DNA of 64,000 bases, from contig CAJOCL010000001.1 in assembly GCA_905233565.1 (NCBI GenBank), positions 62,001 to 126,000 on the forward strand. The letters are read 5' to 3'. Shown here in pieces: positions 16,490 to 27,300 of this stretch. Source of the stretch: an uncultured Synergistales bacterium (lineage in GTDB: Bacteria; Synergistota; Synergistia; Synergistales; Aminobacteriaceae). The position numbers were made by a program, and so were the translations under genes. Positions within the stretch are counted from its first letter, which is position 1. Every line of letters begins with the position of its first letter. The notes under the pieces are model-generated. The model had not been told where the DNA came from and did no database searches. It worked only from the letters and a program-made list of their open reading frames with translations.

Positions 16490-18169
16490 ATGTCGCCTGC
16501 ACGTCTGGGAAGAGCCGGAAATCCTTGGATTTTATTTGTATTGTGCTTTACCGTCATCGGATGTACTTTAGCGGCCAGACACTGTTATCCTGATCCCAGA
16601 GTAGTTCAGCAGTCCCAGCATCAGTACTGGCGTAGAGTACCCCTAAAATCAACAAGAGGCATAATTCAGGATGTAAAGGGAAATGCGCTCGTAATCTCCG
16701 AAACAATACCTTCATTTGCCGTTGATCCTTCAATGGTAAGGTCAAAAGACTTTGAGAAAATCGCTCAGGTTGTATCGCCCGATACGCTGATAAAAATCGG
16801 CAACGCAATGCAGACAACTTCACGCTTCATGTGGCTCAATCACAGAGTTTCAGAAAGTGAAGCTTCAAGATTCAGGGAATTAATGCGGACAGTAAGGGCA
16901 ATACGCGAAATTGACGAACCCTACAGGAAATACACAAATCAGCGTCTCATGTCCCATGTTCTCGGCTTCTGCGACAATGAAAACAAAGGACAGGCAGGAA
17001 TCGAGCAGGCTTGGGATAACACTTTATACAGCCCTCCGGGACAGAAAATAGTTGTACGCCGTCAGGGCAGTCAGGCAGCCTCCCTCATGGAACGCGAGCC
17101 GGAACGCAGGGCGGTAACCCCTATAGTAACTCTTACGCTTGACAGCAGAATACAGTACGTTGTCGAAAAACACCTGTTCAAGACAGCTGAACAGGAGCGC
17201 GCAAAATGGGCCGTTGCACTCTGCATGAATCCGAATACGGGCGAAGTCCTCTCTATGGCAAGTTACCCTACCTTTGACCCTTCAAACCGCAAAAGCCTCA
17301 CAATGGAAGCACTATCAAACGGAGCTATAAGCCGGGCATATGAACCGGGTTCAACATTCAAGCCAATATATATGGCAATTGCTCTCGACAGGGGAATCGT
17401 CGGGAAAGACGAAACTTTTTTCTGTCCCGCAAAATTAAAAGTTGCTGACGGTTTTATCAGGGAGTCGGACGCAAGAGTTGCACTCGGCAGCGTAACAACA
17501 GCACAGCTTCTCATAAAATCGTCAAACGTCGGAATGGCTCAGATCGGAATACGCGCAAACAGCAACGTTATATATGAAAGCCTGAAAGCTATGGGCTTCG
17601 GTCAGGAGTCAGACATCGAACTTCCCGGAGTTGCACGGGGCATTCTCCCCTATCCTGAGAACTGGCGCGGAATTACTCCGGCTAATATCGCTATCGGTCA
17701 TGGCCTTGCCGTTACCCCCCTTCAGCTTGTTACGGCAATGTCGGCAGTTGTCAACGGCGGTAAATTATTGAGTCCCTATATCGTCAAAGAAGCCGTAAAC
17801 TCTCTAGGCGAGCTTGTCTACAAGGGTGAACCGAAAGTCATGCGCGAGGTTATGACGACGGATACAACGGCTTGGATACGCCTTGCGATGAGGCGCGTAG
17901 TTACCGAAGGAACTGGAAGAAGGGCGGCAACTTCAATCACTGATGTTGCAGGAAAAACGGGAACGGCTCAGGTTGCTGAGGGCGGAAAATACGCAAAGGG
18001 CAAATATGTCGGCTCATTTATAGGCTTCTGGCCTTATGAAGACCCTAAATATATTATGCTTATTGCCATCGGCGAGCCGTCAAACGGGAGATTTTACGGG
18101 GGCGATATAGCTGCTCCGGTGTTCAAGTCAATAGTTGAAGAAATGGCGGAATTAGAATATTATTCTTGA
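16490..18169 (+). CDS. ftsI: Septal peptidoglycan transpeptidase FtsI/PBP3
   Basis: 559 residues. An N-terminal membrane anchor (about 12-30) is followed by a class B penicillin-binding protein dimerisation domain starting at the RG.I.D..G box. The transpeptidase domain has the catalytic serine at about 288 in GSTFK, the SSN motif near 344 and KTGTAQ near 489. It cross-links septal peptidoglycan in the periplasm. No PASTA domains follow, unlike SpoVD and many Gram-positive homologues. It starts 6 nt after the ftsL-like gene. Cysteines in the anchor region could be incidental. Confidence 0.95.
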   Translation: MSPARLGRAGNPWILFVLCFTVIGCTLAARHCYPDPRVVQQSQHQYWRRVPLKSTRGIIQDVKGNALVISETIPSFAVDPSMVRSKDFEKIAQVVSPDTLIKIGNAMQTTSRFMWLNHRVSESEASRFRELMRTVRAIREIDEPYRKYTNQRLMSHVLGFCDNENKGQAGIEQAWDNTLYSPPGQKIVVRRQGSQAASLMEREPERRAVTPIVTLTLDSRIQYVVEKHLFKTAEQERAKWAVALCMNPNTGEVLSMASYPTFDPSNRKSLTMEALSNGAISRAYEPGSTFKPIYMAIALDRGIVGKDETFFCPAKLKVADGFIRESDARVALGSVTTAQLLIKSSNVGMAQIGIRANSNVIYESLKAMGFGQESDIELPGVARGILPYPENWRGITPANIAIGHGLAVTPLQLVTAMSAVVNGGKLLSPYIVKEAVNSLGELVYKGEPKVMREVMTTDTTAWIRLAMRRVVTEGTGRRAATSITDVAGKTGTAQVAEGGKYAKGKYVGSFIGFWPYEDPKYIMLIAIGEPSNGRFYGGDIAAPVFKSIVEEMAELEYYS

Positions 18170-18210
18170 TACTAATAAAAATTCAGTAAAAATTCAGGAG
18201 GATAAATATT

Positions 18211-19689
18211 TTGAGCGTAAGTTTTAGCGATGTCCTGAACTTAATACGGGCAAAAGGTGAAAATGTTGATGTCCGTATCAAGTCTCAGGACAATTTTAAT
18301 ATAAGCATTTCTGATGTTATTTCAGACAGCAGGGACGTTAAGCCCGGTTCTCTCTTTGCATGTATAACAGGTGAAAATTCAGACGGCCATAAATTCGCAG
18401 GCATGGCAGAAAATAACGGAGCATGTGCCTTGTTATGTGAACATGAAGTAAATTCGGATCTTCCCCAGATTATTGTTAAACGTGTACGCGATTATCTCGG
18501 CGAAGTCTCGTCGCTTGTCTATGATAACCCGTCAGAAAAATTATTAATGATCGGCGTTACGGGAACGAACGGAAAGACTACAACGACATATATAATCCGC
18601 AGCATTTTACAGGCTTCGGGAATGCGCACGGGGCTTTTAGGGACAATAATAGAAAGCGACGGCTTTGAAGACAAAGAGGCTGACAGAACGACACCTGAAA
18701 GCTGCATAGTTCAGAGGCAGCTTGCTTCAATGGTAAAGAACGGCTGCAGAGCCTGCGTTATGGAAACATCATCACACGGCTTATTCTTGGGACGCTTGAA
18801 GGGCGCGTTGTATGACGTTCCGATATTCACGAATTTATATCCTGAACATCTCGATTTCCACAAGGATATGGAAAATTATTTCGAGGCAAAAAAGTTATTA
18901 TTCAAAAACTACACAAAGAAAAATTTCATGGGAGCCGCGAATTTTGATGACCCCTACGGAAAAAGATTAATTTCTGAATTTCCTGCAAACCTTCGGGGCT
19001 TCGGCCTTAATGAAAACGCAGCATCACGGGTAATATCATCAAAAACAGGCATTGACGGAACGGAACTTGAAATCTTCACTGAGGGTTTCAAAACTCTTAA
19101 ACTTCACAGCCCTCTTGTAGGCGATTTCAACATAATGAATACTCTTTGTGCTGTTACGGCAATGAGGGGAGTTGTTGACGATGACGCTATAGTTAAGGGA
19201 GTTTCAAACGTTCCGCAGGTTCCGGGAAGGCTTGAAAGAATTGACCTTCCTAACGGCGCATGTGTATTCGTTGATTTCGCTCATACACCTTCAGCCCTTA
19301 GGAGCGTTCTCGGAGTGATACGAAAACTTTCGGGCAGTGAACGCAGAATAATATCAATCTTCGGACACGGCGGAGGACGTTACCAGCAGAACAGGCCGGA
19401 ACTTGGAAAAGCAGCGTCAGAATTTGCGGACGAAGTAATCATAACTTCAGATAATGCCAGAGATGAAGAGCCTCAAGACATTGCAGGGGCAATCGCAGGA
19501 GGGGTTACGGTACCTTACAGAATAATTATTGACAGACCAGAAGCCGTAAAAACCGGCCTTGAAAGTCTTAAATCAGGGGACATTCTCGTTATTACGGGCA
19601 AAGGCCCGGAGAATTTCATATTAATCAAGGACAAAAAAATACCGTTCAATGACGCAGAAGCCGTTAAACTATGGAGGGATTCACATTAA
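18211..19689 (+). CDS. murE: UDP-MurNAc-tripeptide synthetase MurE
   Basis: 492 residues from TTG 18211, with AGGAGG 9 nt upstream. The N-terminal UDP-binding domain begins DSRDVKPGSLFA. The ATP loop is GTNGKTTTT near residue 117, and the C-terminal Mur ligase domain holds FGHGGGR and the amino-acid specificity loop DNARDEEP. MurE adds the third residue of the stem peptide. The arginine in the loop matches meso-diaminopimelate enzymes (consensus DNPR), although the Pro is replaced by Ala. A diaminopimelate peptidoglycan is therefore likely, as known for diderm anaerobes. Confidence 0.96.
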   Translation: MSVSFSDVLNLIRAKGENVDVRIKSQDNFNISISDVISDSRDVKPGSLFACITGENSDGHKFAGMAENNGACALLCEHEVNSDLPQIIVKRVRDYLGEVSSLVYDNPSEKLLMIGVTGTNGKTTTTYIIRSILQASGMRTGLLGTIIESDGFEDKEADRTTPESCIVQRQLASMVKNGCRACVMETSSHGLFLGRLKGALYDVPIFTNLYPEHLDFHKDMENYFEAKKLLFKNYTKKNFMGAANFDDPYGKRLISEFPANLRGFGLNENAASRVISSKTGIDGTELEIFTEGFKTLKLHSPLVGDFNIMNTLCAVTAMRGVVDDDAIVKGVSNVPQVPGRLERIDLPNGACVFVDFAHTPSALRSVLGVIRKLSGSERRIISIFGHGGGRYQQNRPELGKAASEFADEVIITSDNARDEEPQDIAGAIAGGVTVPYRIIIDRPEAVKTGLESLKSGDILVITGKGPENFILIKDKKIPFNDAEAVKLWRDSH

Positions 19690-19690
19690 C

Positions 19691-21034
19691 ATGAATATGA
19701 CACTTAAAGAATTATTTGACGATGTTCCGCAGGAATTTGAAGGACTTGAATTTCCTTCACATCTGGCCACTGACAGCAGGGACGTTATACCGGGCGGAGC
19801 TTTTGTCGCTCTTGAAGGTGAAAAGACTGACGGCCATAATTACATACCGCAGGCAGTAAAGAACGGTGCAGGATTAATAATCGTCAGAAAGGGCAAAAAT
19901 CCCGGCGGCCTTAACATTCCTGTTATTGAGCTTGAAAATCCTGAACGCGATTTGGCAGAAACTGCATCGCGCAAGTTAAAGGCTCATAATCTCACTGACA
20001 TAATCGCAATAACCGGAAGTGTCGGAAAAACTACGACAAGGGCAGCACTTCAGAAAGTTTTAGCAGGTAAATTCAAAGTTCACGCGCCCGAACGAAGTTT
20101 TAACACTCTCATCGGATGTACTTCAACAATAATGGCAATGCCGAAAGAAACAGAAATATTAATCCTTGAATTTGGAGCGAACAAGCCCGGCGAAATCCGC
20201 GAATTGACAGGGTATTTTCAGCCGACAATAGCAATCTTGACCGCTGTAGCTCCCGTTCATCTTGAAGGTTTCGGAAGCATTGAGGGCGTTCTCAGCGAAA
20301 AACTGGAAATCACACACTCAGAAATTTTACGGGCAATAATCTACAACAATGATAATGAATATCTCTCGGATTCTTTCAAGTATGTAGTAAAGTCAATGGG
20401 GGTCGGTGAAAATAAAGACGCTGATTTCGTCATCTCTCATGACACTTCAGAATACGTTCTCCCTGCAATGTCTTTCGTTCTCGCTCACAGGCCGACGCAG
20501 GAAATTGCACGGTTTACGGCAAACATCTGGGGCAGACACAACGCCATTCCTTTATCAATAGCAGCAGCGACAGCACACGAACTTAATATCAGCCTTCAGG
20601 AAAGCGCGGAGGTTCTGAGTGATTTTCATGCACTTGAAGGGCGCGGAAGAGTAATCATTCTCGATGAGGGGCGGAAATTCCTAGTTGATGACGCTTACAA
20701 CGCTAACCCTGCTTCAATGACGGCATCTCTTGAAACGTTTTCAAAGGTAAAGTGTTCGGGAAAAATTGCGGTACTCGGCGAAATGCGCGAGTTAGGCGAA
20801 AATTCGGCCATGTATCACGCTGAATTATCACCCCTTCTTGAAGATATAGAACACGTTATACTTGTCGGCGAAATCTGGCAGGAAGCAATGAAAGCCAATA
20901 ATGATTATGTTTATGTGAAAACATGGCAGGAGGCTCTGGAAATTCTCAAAAATATTGACGAATGGCAGGGAATGCTGGTTAAAGGCTCTCACAGTATCGG
21001 CCTTGAAAATATCGTGAAGGAGTTTGAAAGTTAA
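19691..21034 (+). CDS. murF: UDP-MurNAc-pentapeptide synthetase MurF
   Basis: 447 residues. Landmarks are TDSRDVIPGGAFVAL near residue 30, the ATP loop TGSVGKTTTR near 110, and the C-terminal DDAYNANPASM motif. MurF adds D-Ala-D-Ala to the UDP-MurNAc tripeptide in the cytoplasm. ATG 19691 lies one base after the murE stop; the open frame before it lies within murE and is not used. The stop codon directly abuts rmlA, so the rhamnose genes are co-translated. The usual next genes mraY and murD are absent here. Confidence 0.96.
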   Translation: MNMTLKELFDDVPQEFEGLEFPSHLATDSRDVIPGGAFVALEGEKTDGHNYIPQAVKNGAGLIIVRKGKNPGGLNIPVIELENPERDLAETASRKLKAHNLTDIIAITGSVGKTTTRAALQKVLAGKFKVHAPERSFNTLIGCTSTIMAMPKETEILILEFGANKPGEIRELTGYFQPTIAILTAVAPVHLEGFGSIEGVLSEKLEITHSEILRAIIYNNDNEYLSDSFKYVVKSMGVGENKDADFVISHDTSEYVLPAMSFVLAHRPTQEIARFTANIWGRHNAIPLSIAAATAHELNISLQESAEVLSDFHALEGRGRVIILDEGRKFLVDDAYNANPASMTASLETFSKVKCSGKIAVLGEMRELGENSAMYHAELSPLLEDIEHVILVGEIWQEAMKANNDYVYVKTWQEALEILKNIDEWQGMLVKGSHSIGLENIVKEFES

Positions 21035-21928
21035 ATGAAGGGAATTGTTTTAGCAGGAGGAAGCGGAACGAGGCTTTACCCCCTTACGCTGGTAACGTCA
21101 AAGCAGCTGCTGCCGGTCTATGACAAGCCGATGATATATTATCCTGTTTCAATACTTATGCAGGCTAAAATCCGCGACATTCTCATAATTTCAACACCAG
21201 AAGACCTTCCGCGCTTTGAAAAACTTCTGGGAACGGGCGAACGTTTCGGCGTTAATTTTTCGTATGCTGAACAGCCTTCGCCTGACGGGCTTGCACAGGC
21301 TTTTATAATCGGCAAAAAATTTATTGCAGATGACCACGTTGCAATGATTCTCGGCGATAATATATTCTCAGGGCAGGGATTGGCAAAACGCCTGAACGAG
21401 GCCGTAAATGACGCTGAAAACGGAAAGGGCGCAACGATATTCGGATATTATGTTGATGACCCTGAACGCTTCGGAATTGTTGAATTTGACGAAAACGGCC
21501 GGGCAATCTCAATCGAAGAAAAGCCAGAACACCCAAAGAGCAATTACTGTGTTACGGGATTATATTTCTATGACAACAGGGTTGTTGAGTTTGCCGAAAA
21601 TCTCAAGCCCTCAAAGCGCGGTGAACTTGAAATTACTGATCTCAACAGAATATATCTTGAACGCGGTGAATTAAACGTTAAATTACTCGGTCAGGGATTC
21701 ACATGGCTTGACACTGGGACGCATGAGAGCCTCGCAGATGCAACTAATTTCGTCAAAACTCTTGAAACTCATCAGCACAGAAAGATAGCCTGTCTTGAGG
21801 AAATTTCATATCTGAACGGCTGGATAACCCGCGAAGATGTCATGAAAGTATCCGAACAGCTCAAGAAAAATCAATACGGGCAGTATCTCAGGGATGTTAT
21901 TGAAGGGAAGTATATAGATGCAAAATAA
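21035..21928 (+). CDS. rmlA: Glucose-1-phosphate thymidylyltransferase
   Basis: 297 residues. RmlA (RfbA) makes dTDP-glucose from dTTP and glucose-1-phosphate, the first step to dTDP-L-rhamnose. The nucleotide-binding loop is [13 protein letters not shown], followed by [11 protein letters not shown] and later the conserved ILGDNIF, EKP and WLDTGTH motifs. The length is normal for the family. ATG 21035 follows the murF stop with no gap and overlaps rmlD by 11 nt. Confidence 0.97.
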   Translation: MKGIVLAGGSGTRLYPLTLVTSKQLLPVYDKPMIYYPVSILMQAKIRDILIISTPEDLPRFEKLLGTGERFGVNFSYAEQPSPDGLAQAFIIGKKFIADDHVAMILGDNIFSGQGLAKRLNEAVNDAENGKGATIFGYYVDDPERFGIVEFDENGRAISIEEKPEHPKSNYCVTGLYFYDNRVVEFAENLKPSKRGELEITDLNRIYLERGELNVKLLGQGFTWLDTGTHESLADATNFVKTLETHQHRKIACLEEISYLNGWITREDVMKVSEQLKKNQYGQYLRDVIEGKYIDAK

Positions 21929-22823
21929 ATTTTTCATAACCGGCGCAAATGGTCAGCTTGGGCGCGATTTAATCCATGAGCTGACTTCAAGGGGTGTTGA
22001 CTGTGTTGCGTCAGACATTCAGGATAAATTTTCAGGCTCTGAAAACTGCACTTATGTACAGCTTGATATAACGGATTATGACGCTGTTAAAAAGGCAATT
22101 CATGAAACAATGCCTTCAAGAATACTTCACTGTGCAGCATGGACCGCCGTAGATGCAGCAGAAGATGACGGAAACAAGCCAAAAGTTTACGCCGTCAACG
22201 TTACCGGGACTGAGAATATCGCCCGTGTTTGTGAAGAATATGACATTGCAATGACTTACATCAGCACTGACTATATTTTTGACGGTACGGGTACGGAGGC
22301 TTGGAAGCCTGAAGATGAGGCATTTTCACCGCTTAATTATTACGGACAGACGAAACTTGAGGGCGAATTTGCAGTAAAAAAACATCTTCATAAATTCTTT
22401 ATTGTCCGGATAGCTTGGGTTTTCGGGAAAAACGGCAATAATTTTGTGCGTACAATGCTGAAAATTGCTAAGACACACGACACTTTGAGGGTTGTCAATG
22501 ATCAGATAGGGACTCCGACTTATACGCCTGATTTAGCGCGTCTTCTTGCTGATATTAACATGACCGAAAAATACGGGATTTACCACGCAACTAACGAGGG
22601 CGGTTATATAAGCTGGTATGATTTTGCACGTGAAATTTTCAAACAAGCCGGCGTTAATGTTAATGTCTTTCCCGTTTCAACTTCTGAATACGGTTTGTCA
22701 AAAGCTAAGAGGCCGTATAATTCGAGACTGGATAAGAGCAAATTAGTGTCATCAGGTTTCAGGCCGCTGCCTGACTGGAAGGACGCATTAAGGAGATATT
22801 TAGCTGAAAATGGGACAAATTAA
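21918..22823 (+). CDS. rmlD: dTDP-4-dehydrorhamnose reductase
   Basis: 301 residues of the short-chain dehydrogenase (extended) type. The NAD(P) motif is [11 protein letters not shown], and the catalytic Tyr-Lys appear in YGQTKLEGE. RmlD performs the last reduction to dTDP-L-rhamnose. It overlaps rmlA at its start and rmlC at its end (14 nt), showing tight coupling. Confidence 0.96.
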   Translation: MQNKFFITGANGQLGRDLIHELTSRGVDCVASDIQDKFSGSENCTYVQLDITDYDAVKKAIHETMPSRILHCAAWTAVDAAEDDGNKPKVYAVNVTGTENIARVCEEYDIAMTYISTDYIFDGTGTEAWKPEDEAFSPLNYYGQTKLEGEFAVKKHLHKFFIVRIAWVFGKNGNNFVRTMLKIAKTHDTLRVVNDQIGTPTYTPDLARLLADINMTEKYGIYHATNEGGYISWYDFAREIFKQAGVNVNVFPVSTSEYGLSKAKRPYNSRLDKSKLVSSGFRPLPDWKDALRRYLAENGTN

Positions 22824-23367
22824 AGTTGATTATGACGTTGCGGGGATTAAAGGTCTCTGCGTTATTACTCCGTCAGTTCACGGCGACAAACGCGGATATT
22901 TCAGCGAGACTTACAATCAGAGGGACATGAACGAGGCAGGGTTAAATTATACTTTCGTTCAGGATAACCAGAGCAGCAGCACTAAAGGAGTTTTGAGGGG
23001 TCTTCACTTTCAGATTAATCACCCTCAGACAAAATTAGTCAGGGTTATTCGCGGTGCTGTCTATGATGTTGCCGTTGATGTCAGAAAAGGAAGTGAAACA
23101 TTCGGGAAATATTACGGGCTGATAATGACTGAAGACAATCACAAACAGTTCTTGATTCCCAAAGGTTTTGCACATGGATTTCTTGTTCTTTCGGATTTTG
23201 CCGAGTTCTGTTACAAGTGCGATGATTTCTGGCACCCTAACGATGAGGGCGGAATAATATATAATGACCCTGATATTAATATTTCATGGCCTGAAGTCAA
23301 TGTTTCTCTGAATATTATTGAACGCGACAGGAATTTGCCGACACTGAAAGGAGCTGTATTGCCGTGA
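22810..23367 (+). CDS. rmlC: dTDP-4-dehydrorhamnose 3,5-epimerase
   Basis: 185 residues, a cupin fold enzyme. Family signatures: GYFSETYNQ, FVQDN.S.S.KGVLRGLHFQ (with the active-site His) and the later IPKGFAHGF. RmlC epimerises C3 and C5 of the keto-sugar intermediate. It overlaps both rmlD and rmlB (4 nt). Confidence 0.97.
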   Translation: MGQIKVDYDVAGIKGLCVITPSVHGDKRGYFSETYNQRDMNEAGLNYTFVQDNQSSSTKGVLRGLHFQINHPQTKLVRVIRGAVYDVAVDVRKGSETFGKYYGLIMTEDNHKQFLIPKGFAHGFLVLSDFAEFCYKCDDFWHPNDEGGIIYNDPDINISWPEVNVSLNIIERDRNLPTLKGAVLP

Positions 23368-24344
23368 AAATTGTAGTTACGGGCGGAGCGGGATTTATCG
23401 GGAGCAATTTTATATTTCACATGCTGAACGCTCACCCTGAAGATAAGATTATCTGCATAGACAAGCTCACATATGCAGGGAATATAAACACTCTGAAAAA
23501 AGTTATCGAACAGGAAAAAATATCATTTTTCAGGCTTGACATATGCGACAGGGAGAGGATTTACGAACTTTTCGGGCGCGAAAAACCCGACATAATCGTA
23601 AATTTTGCTGCTGAATCACATGTTGACAGGTCTATTGACAATCCGGGAATATTTCTTTTCACTAACACTCTTGGAACAGGCGTTCTTCTTGATGCCTGCA
23701 TGAAATACGGTATAAAACGCTATCATCAGGTAAGTACTGACGAAGTTTACGGGGATCTGCCTCTTGACCGTCCCGATTTATTTTTCACCGAAGAAACGCC
23801 CGTAAAAACATCGTCGCCATACTCAGCTTCAAAGGCCGGAGCTGATATGTTAGTTCTTGCATATCACAGGACGTATAAACTGCCGGTCAGTATTTCGAGG
23901 TGTTCAAATAATTACGGGCCTTATCATTTCCCCGAAAAATTAATCCCCCTGATGATAATAAATGCGCTTCATGATAAGCCGCTGCCTGTTTACGGTCAGG
24001 GTATTAACGTAAGGGACTGGCTTTACGTTGAGGATCATTGCAGGGCTATCGACATGATAATACGCGACGAAAAATCAGAAGGCGAAATTTACAACGTCGG
24101 CGGTCATAACGAGATGAGGAATATTGATATTGTAAGGCTTATTTGCCACGAACTCGGAAAGCCTGAGAGCCTCATTAATTTCGTAACTGACAGAAAAGGC
24201 CATGACCTCAGATACGCTATCGACCCGACAAAAATATATTTAAGGCTGGGCTGGCGGCCTGAAACAAGATTTTCTGACGGCATAAAAAAGACAATTAACT
24301 GGTATCTTGAAAATAAGGAATGGTGGGAACCGCTAATTAAATAA
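23364..24344 (+). CDS. rmlB: dTDP-glucose 4,6-dehydratase
   Basis: 326 residues from GTG 23364. Extended SDR enzyme with TGGAGFIGSNF at the NAD site, LTYAGN, the STDEVYGDL active-site stretch and the catalytic Tyr-Lys in SPYSASKA. RmlB makes the 4-keto-6-deoxy intermediate from dTDP-glucose. It completes a full rmlADCB set. The rhamnose probably goes to O-antigen-like, capsule or glycoprotein glycans; no rhamnosyltransferase is adjacent. Confidence 0.97.
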   Translation: MKIVVTGGAGFIGSNFIFHMLNAHPEDKIICIDKLTYAGNINTLKKVIEQEKISFFRLDICDRERIYELFGREKPDIIVNFAAESHVDRSIDNPGIFLFTNTLGTGVLLDACMKYGIKRYHQVSTDEVYGDLPLDRPDLFFTEETPVKTSSPYSASKAGADMLVLAYHRTYKLPVSISRCSNNYGPYHFPEKLIPLMIINALHDKPLPVYGQGINVRDWLYVEDHCRAIDMIIRDEKSEGEIYNVGGHNEMRNIDIVRLICHELGKPESLINFVTDRKGHDLRYAIDPTKIYLRLGWRPETRFSDGIKKTINWYLENKEWWEPLIK

Positions 24345-24395
24345 CCTGATTGTGAGAATATAATACTCTCATAGAACGATCAGGGAGTGAAATTT

Positions 24396-27300
24396 TTGAC
24401 CGCCGAAGAAAAACAGCAGGTACAGAATTTAATCAATGCAAGAACTAAATTACTGACTGAGAAGACAGCACGTCAGGAAGAACATATAAAGTCTCTGAAT
24501 GACAAAATAACGGAGCTTAACTCAGAGATTGAGACACGAAAAAAGGAGATTGACGGCCTCAAATCAGAGCTTACGCAAGCTCAGGAACAAAGCCGCAAGC
24601 TCCTTGCACTCGTTCAGTCAGAGCCTAAACCGCCCGAGCCGGTCATTGTTGACGCTGAAAAATCACGGCAGAAGCCTAATTATTTATTATCGTTGCTGCG
24701 TCAGCACTTCGGTTTCAATTCGTTCAGACCCGGACAGGAAGAGGCTATCGATGCCATTTTGTCAGGCCGCGACGTTTTCTGCTCAATGCCCGATAATTAC
24801 GGCAGAAGTGTATGTTACAGGCTTCCGGCTCTGTTAATGCCCGGATTGACATTAGCAATTATTCCTGATGATTTTGCACCTGAAATCAGCGATCAGCATT
24901 CCGAAATTCTAAACTCATCACTTTCACCGTCAAAGAGGCGCGAAATTCTCAGAAAAATAAAGAACGGCTCATGTAAAATACTTTATTCAAATTTGAAAAA
25001 TCTTGCGGAACCTGATGTCTTGTCAGCCCTGAAATCTTCTGAAATATCAATGTCAGCAATAATATCAAGTCTTGGCAATGCCCATAATCTTTCAGGCTAT
25101 TTATCACTGATTTCAAGCATATCTGCAAGGCGCATAACAACTGGGATTTTTGCGGACGAAACAAGCCCGCAGTTAAGGCAGGAACTTTTGAAACTTTCCG
25201 CCCTGCGCTCGCCGCTGAAGATTATCACGGGTTTTTACAGGGAGAATTTAACGTTAAAAATTTTTAGGACTGAAAATAAATCAGCAATATTAAGAGATAT
25301 TGTCGAACAGAAAAAAGATTCTGCAGGCGTTATTTACTGTTCGACGATTGAGACAGCGTTTATTTTGAGCGGACTTCTAAGCGGTTTTGACGGTCTCGGC
25401 GAAAAAATATTAATCAATACAATGTCTTCATACGGAGAGATTAAGGGAAATGATATTAAATTCATCGTACACTATGACATTCCAAAGGACTTATGCAGTT
25501 ATTCAAAGCATATTAATATCTCCGGCATAAGCAGCGCAAATTGTGAATGTATGATGCTCATCTCCCGTGAAGATTTGAAAAACGCCGATAACTCTATACT
25601 TTCTTTCTGCAATTCTAAAAAGCCTGAAGAGTTTATGCTTTCTTATCTCGGAGAAGATGAGAGCATTTCAGCAAGAAATGAAAATAACGTAAATGTAACG
25701 GACAGTGAGGGCATTACGCCCGATGATGTCGCTGATTTTGATTTCGGGACTTCAAACGAGGCTCAGAAAGAAGCCGCAACACATACTGAAGGGCCTCTGT
25801 TAATCCTTGCGGGGCCTGGAACGGGCAAGACTTTCACACTTGTTCAGCGCATAGTCTTCATGATACAGAAAAAGCGCGTTATGCCTGAAAATATAATGAT
25901 AGCTTCCTTCACCGACAAGGCCTCTAACGAAATAATAACGAGAATAAATGAGGAGCTGTCGTTACGCAAAATAACGGCTGATACAGGCTCGATGTATGCA
26001 GGGACTTTTCATTCAATTTGTGCCAGAATCCTTAAAGAATACTCTGATTTTACGCAGTCAGGAAAAAATTTCAGAATGCTTGATGAATTTGATCATGCTT
26101 ATTTAATAATGCAGAATATTAAGCGTTTCATGTCAATTCAGGGCATTAATGACGCGTTAAAGACAAAAGGGAAATGGCCTAATTCTCAGGAGCTGAGAAA
26201 TTATATAAATACACTTTCAGAAGAGCTTGCCGACCCTGAAGAATTAATTTGCGATTCTGATCCTGCGGTAAGTGCTTTGGGGCATGTCCTGAAAATTCAT
26301 GATGATATTTTAACTGAAACTAATTCGCTCAGTTACTCGGCCATACTCGTAAAAGCGTACAGGCTGTTAAGGGATAACCCGGAAATCCTGAAGGATTTAC
26401 AGAAAAAAATTAAATATGTCATGGTCGATGAGTATCAGGACACTAATTATGTTCAGGAACAGTTAGCGTTTATCATTGCCGGCGAAAATAAAAATATCTG
26501 TGCTGCCGGCGATGATGACCAGAGCATATACAGATTCAGGGGCGCGGAAGTCAGGAATATATTGGAATTTCCCGAACGCTTCAATAAAAATGAATGCCGA
26601 ATAGTCAAATTAATGATTAATTACAGGTCAAGGCCGGGAATCGTGAAATTCTTTAATGAATGGATAAATAATACAGGGAATTTCTTTTCATGGGACAATT
26701 TCAGGCATGACAAGAAACTTGAGGCTTACAGGACTAATTTTAACAATCATTCAGTTATGAGGCTTGCAGGGCTTAACGATGCAAACGAATGGCACGAAAA
26801 AATTTTGCACGTCATAAATGCATTGAAGGACGCAGGAAAAATCACGGACTACAGCCAGATAGCGTTTTTGTTCAAGTCGGTAAAAACTCCTGATGTTAAG
26901 GCTTTATCACAATATCTTGAGGACAATAATATAAATATTTTTTCGCCGCGTTCAAACATGTTCTTTCAGCGCGGTGAAGTTAAATTTGCGTTAGGCTGCT
27001 TGATTTCAATTTTCCCTGAATATTTCAAATCATTGAAAGGCGGCGCATTCGCTTTTAACGGTGTTGAACCTGAGCATATAGCATATTACAAGGGCTGTAT
27101 TCAGAATGTTGCCAGATATATTGAGAAGCCCTTATATTCTGAGCTAAAAAAATGGATGATTAATAAGCGCAATTTTCATGAAAAGTTACAGAATTACGCC
27201 GGCTATACGTATTCAGATCTGCTTTATGAAATGTTCGGCTTTTTCCCGTTCACACATTCCCTTGACGCTGATATTAACGGGACAGTAAAGGAACTCAGGG

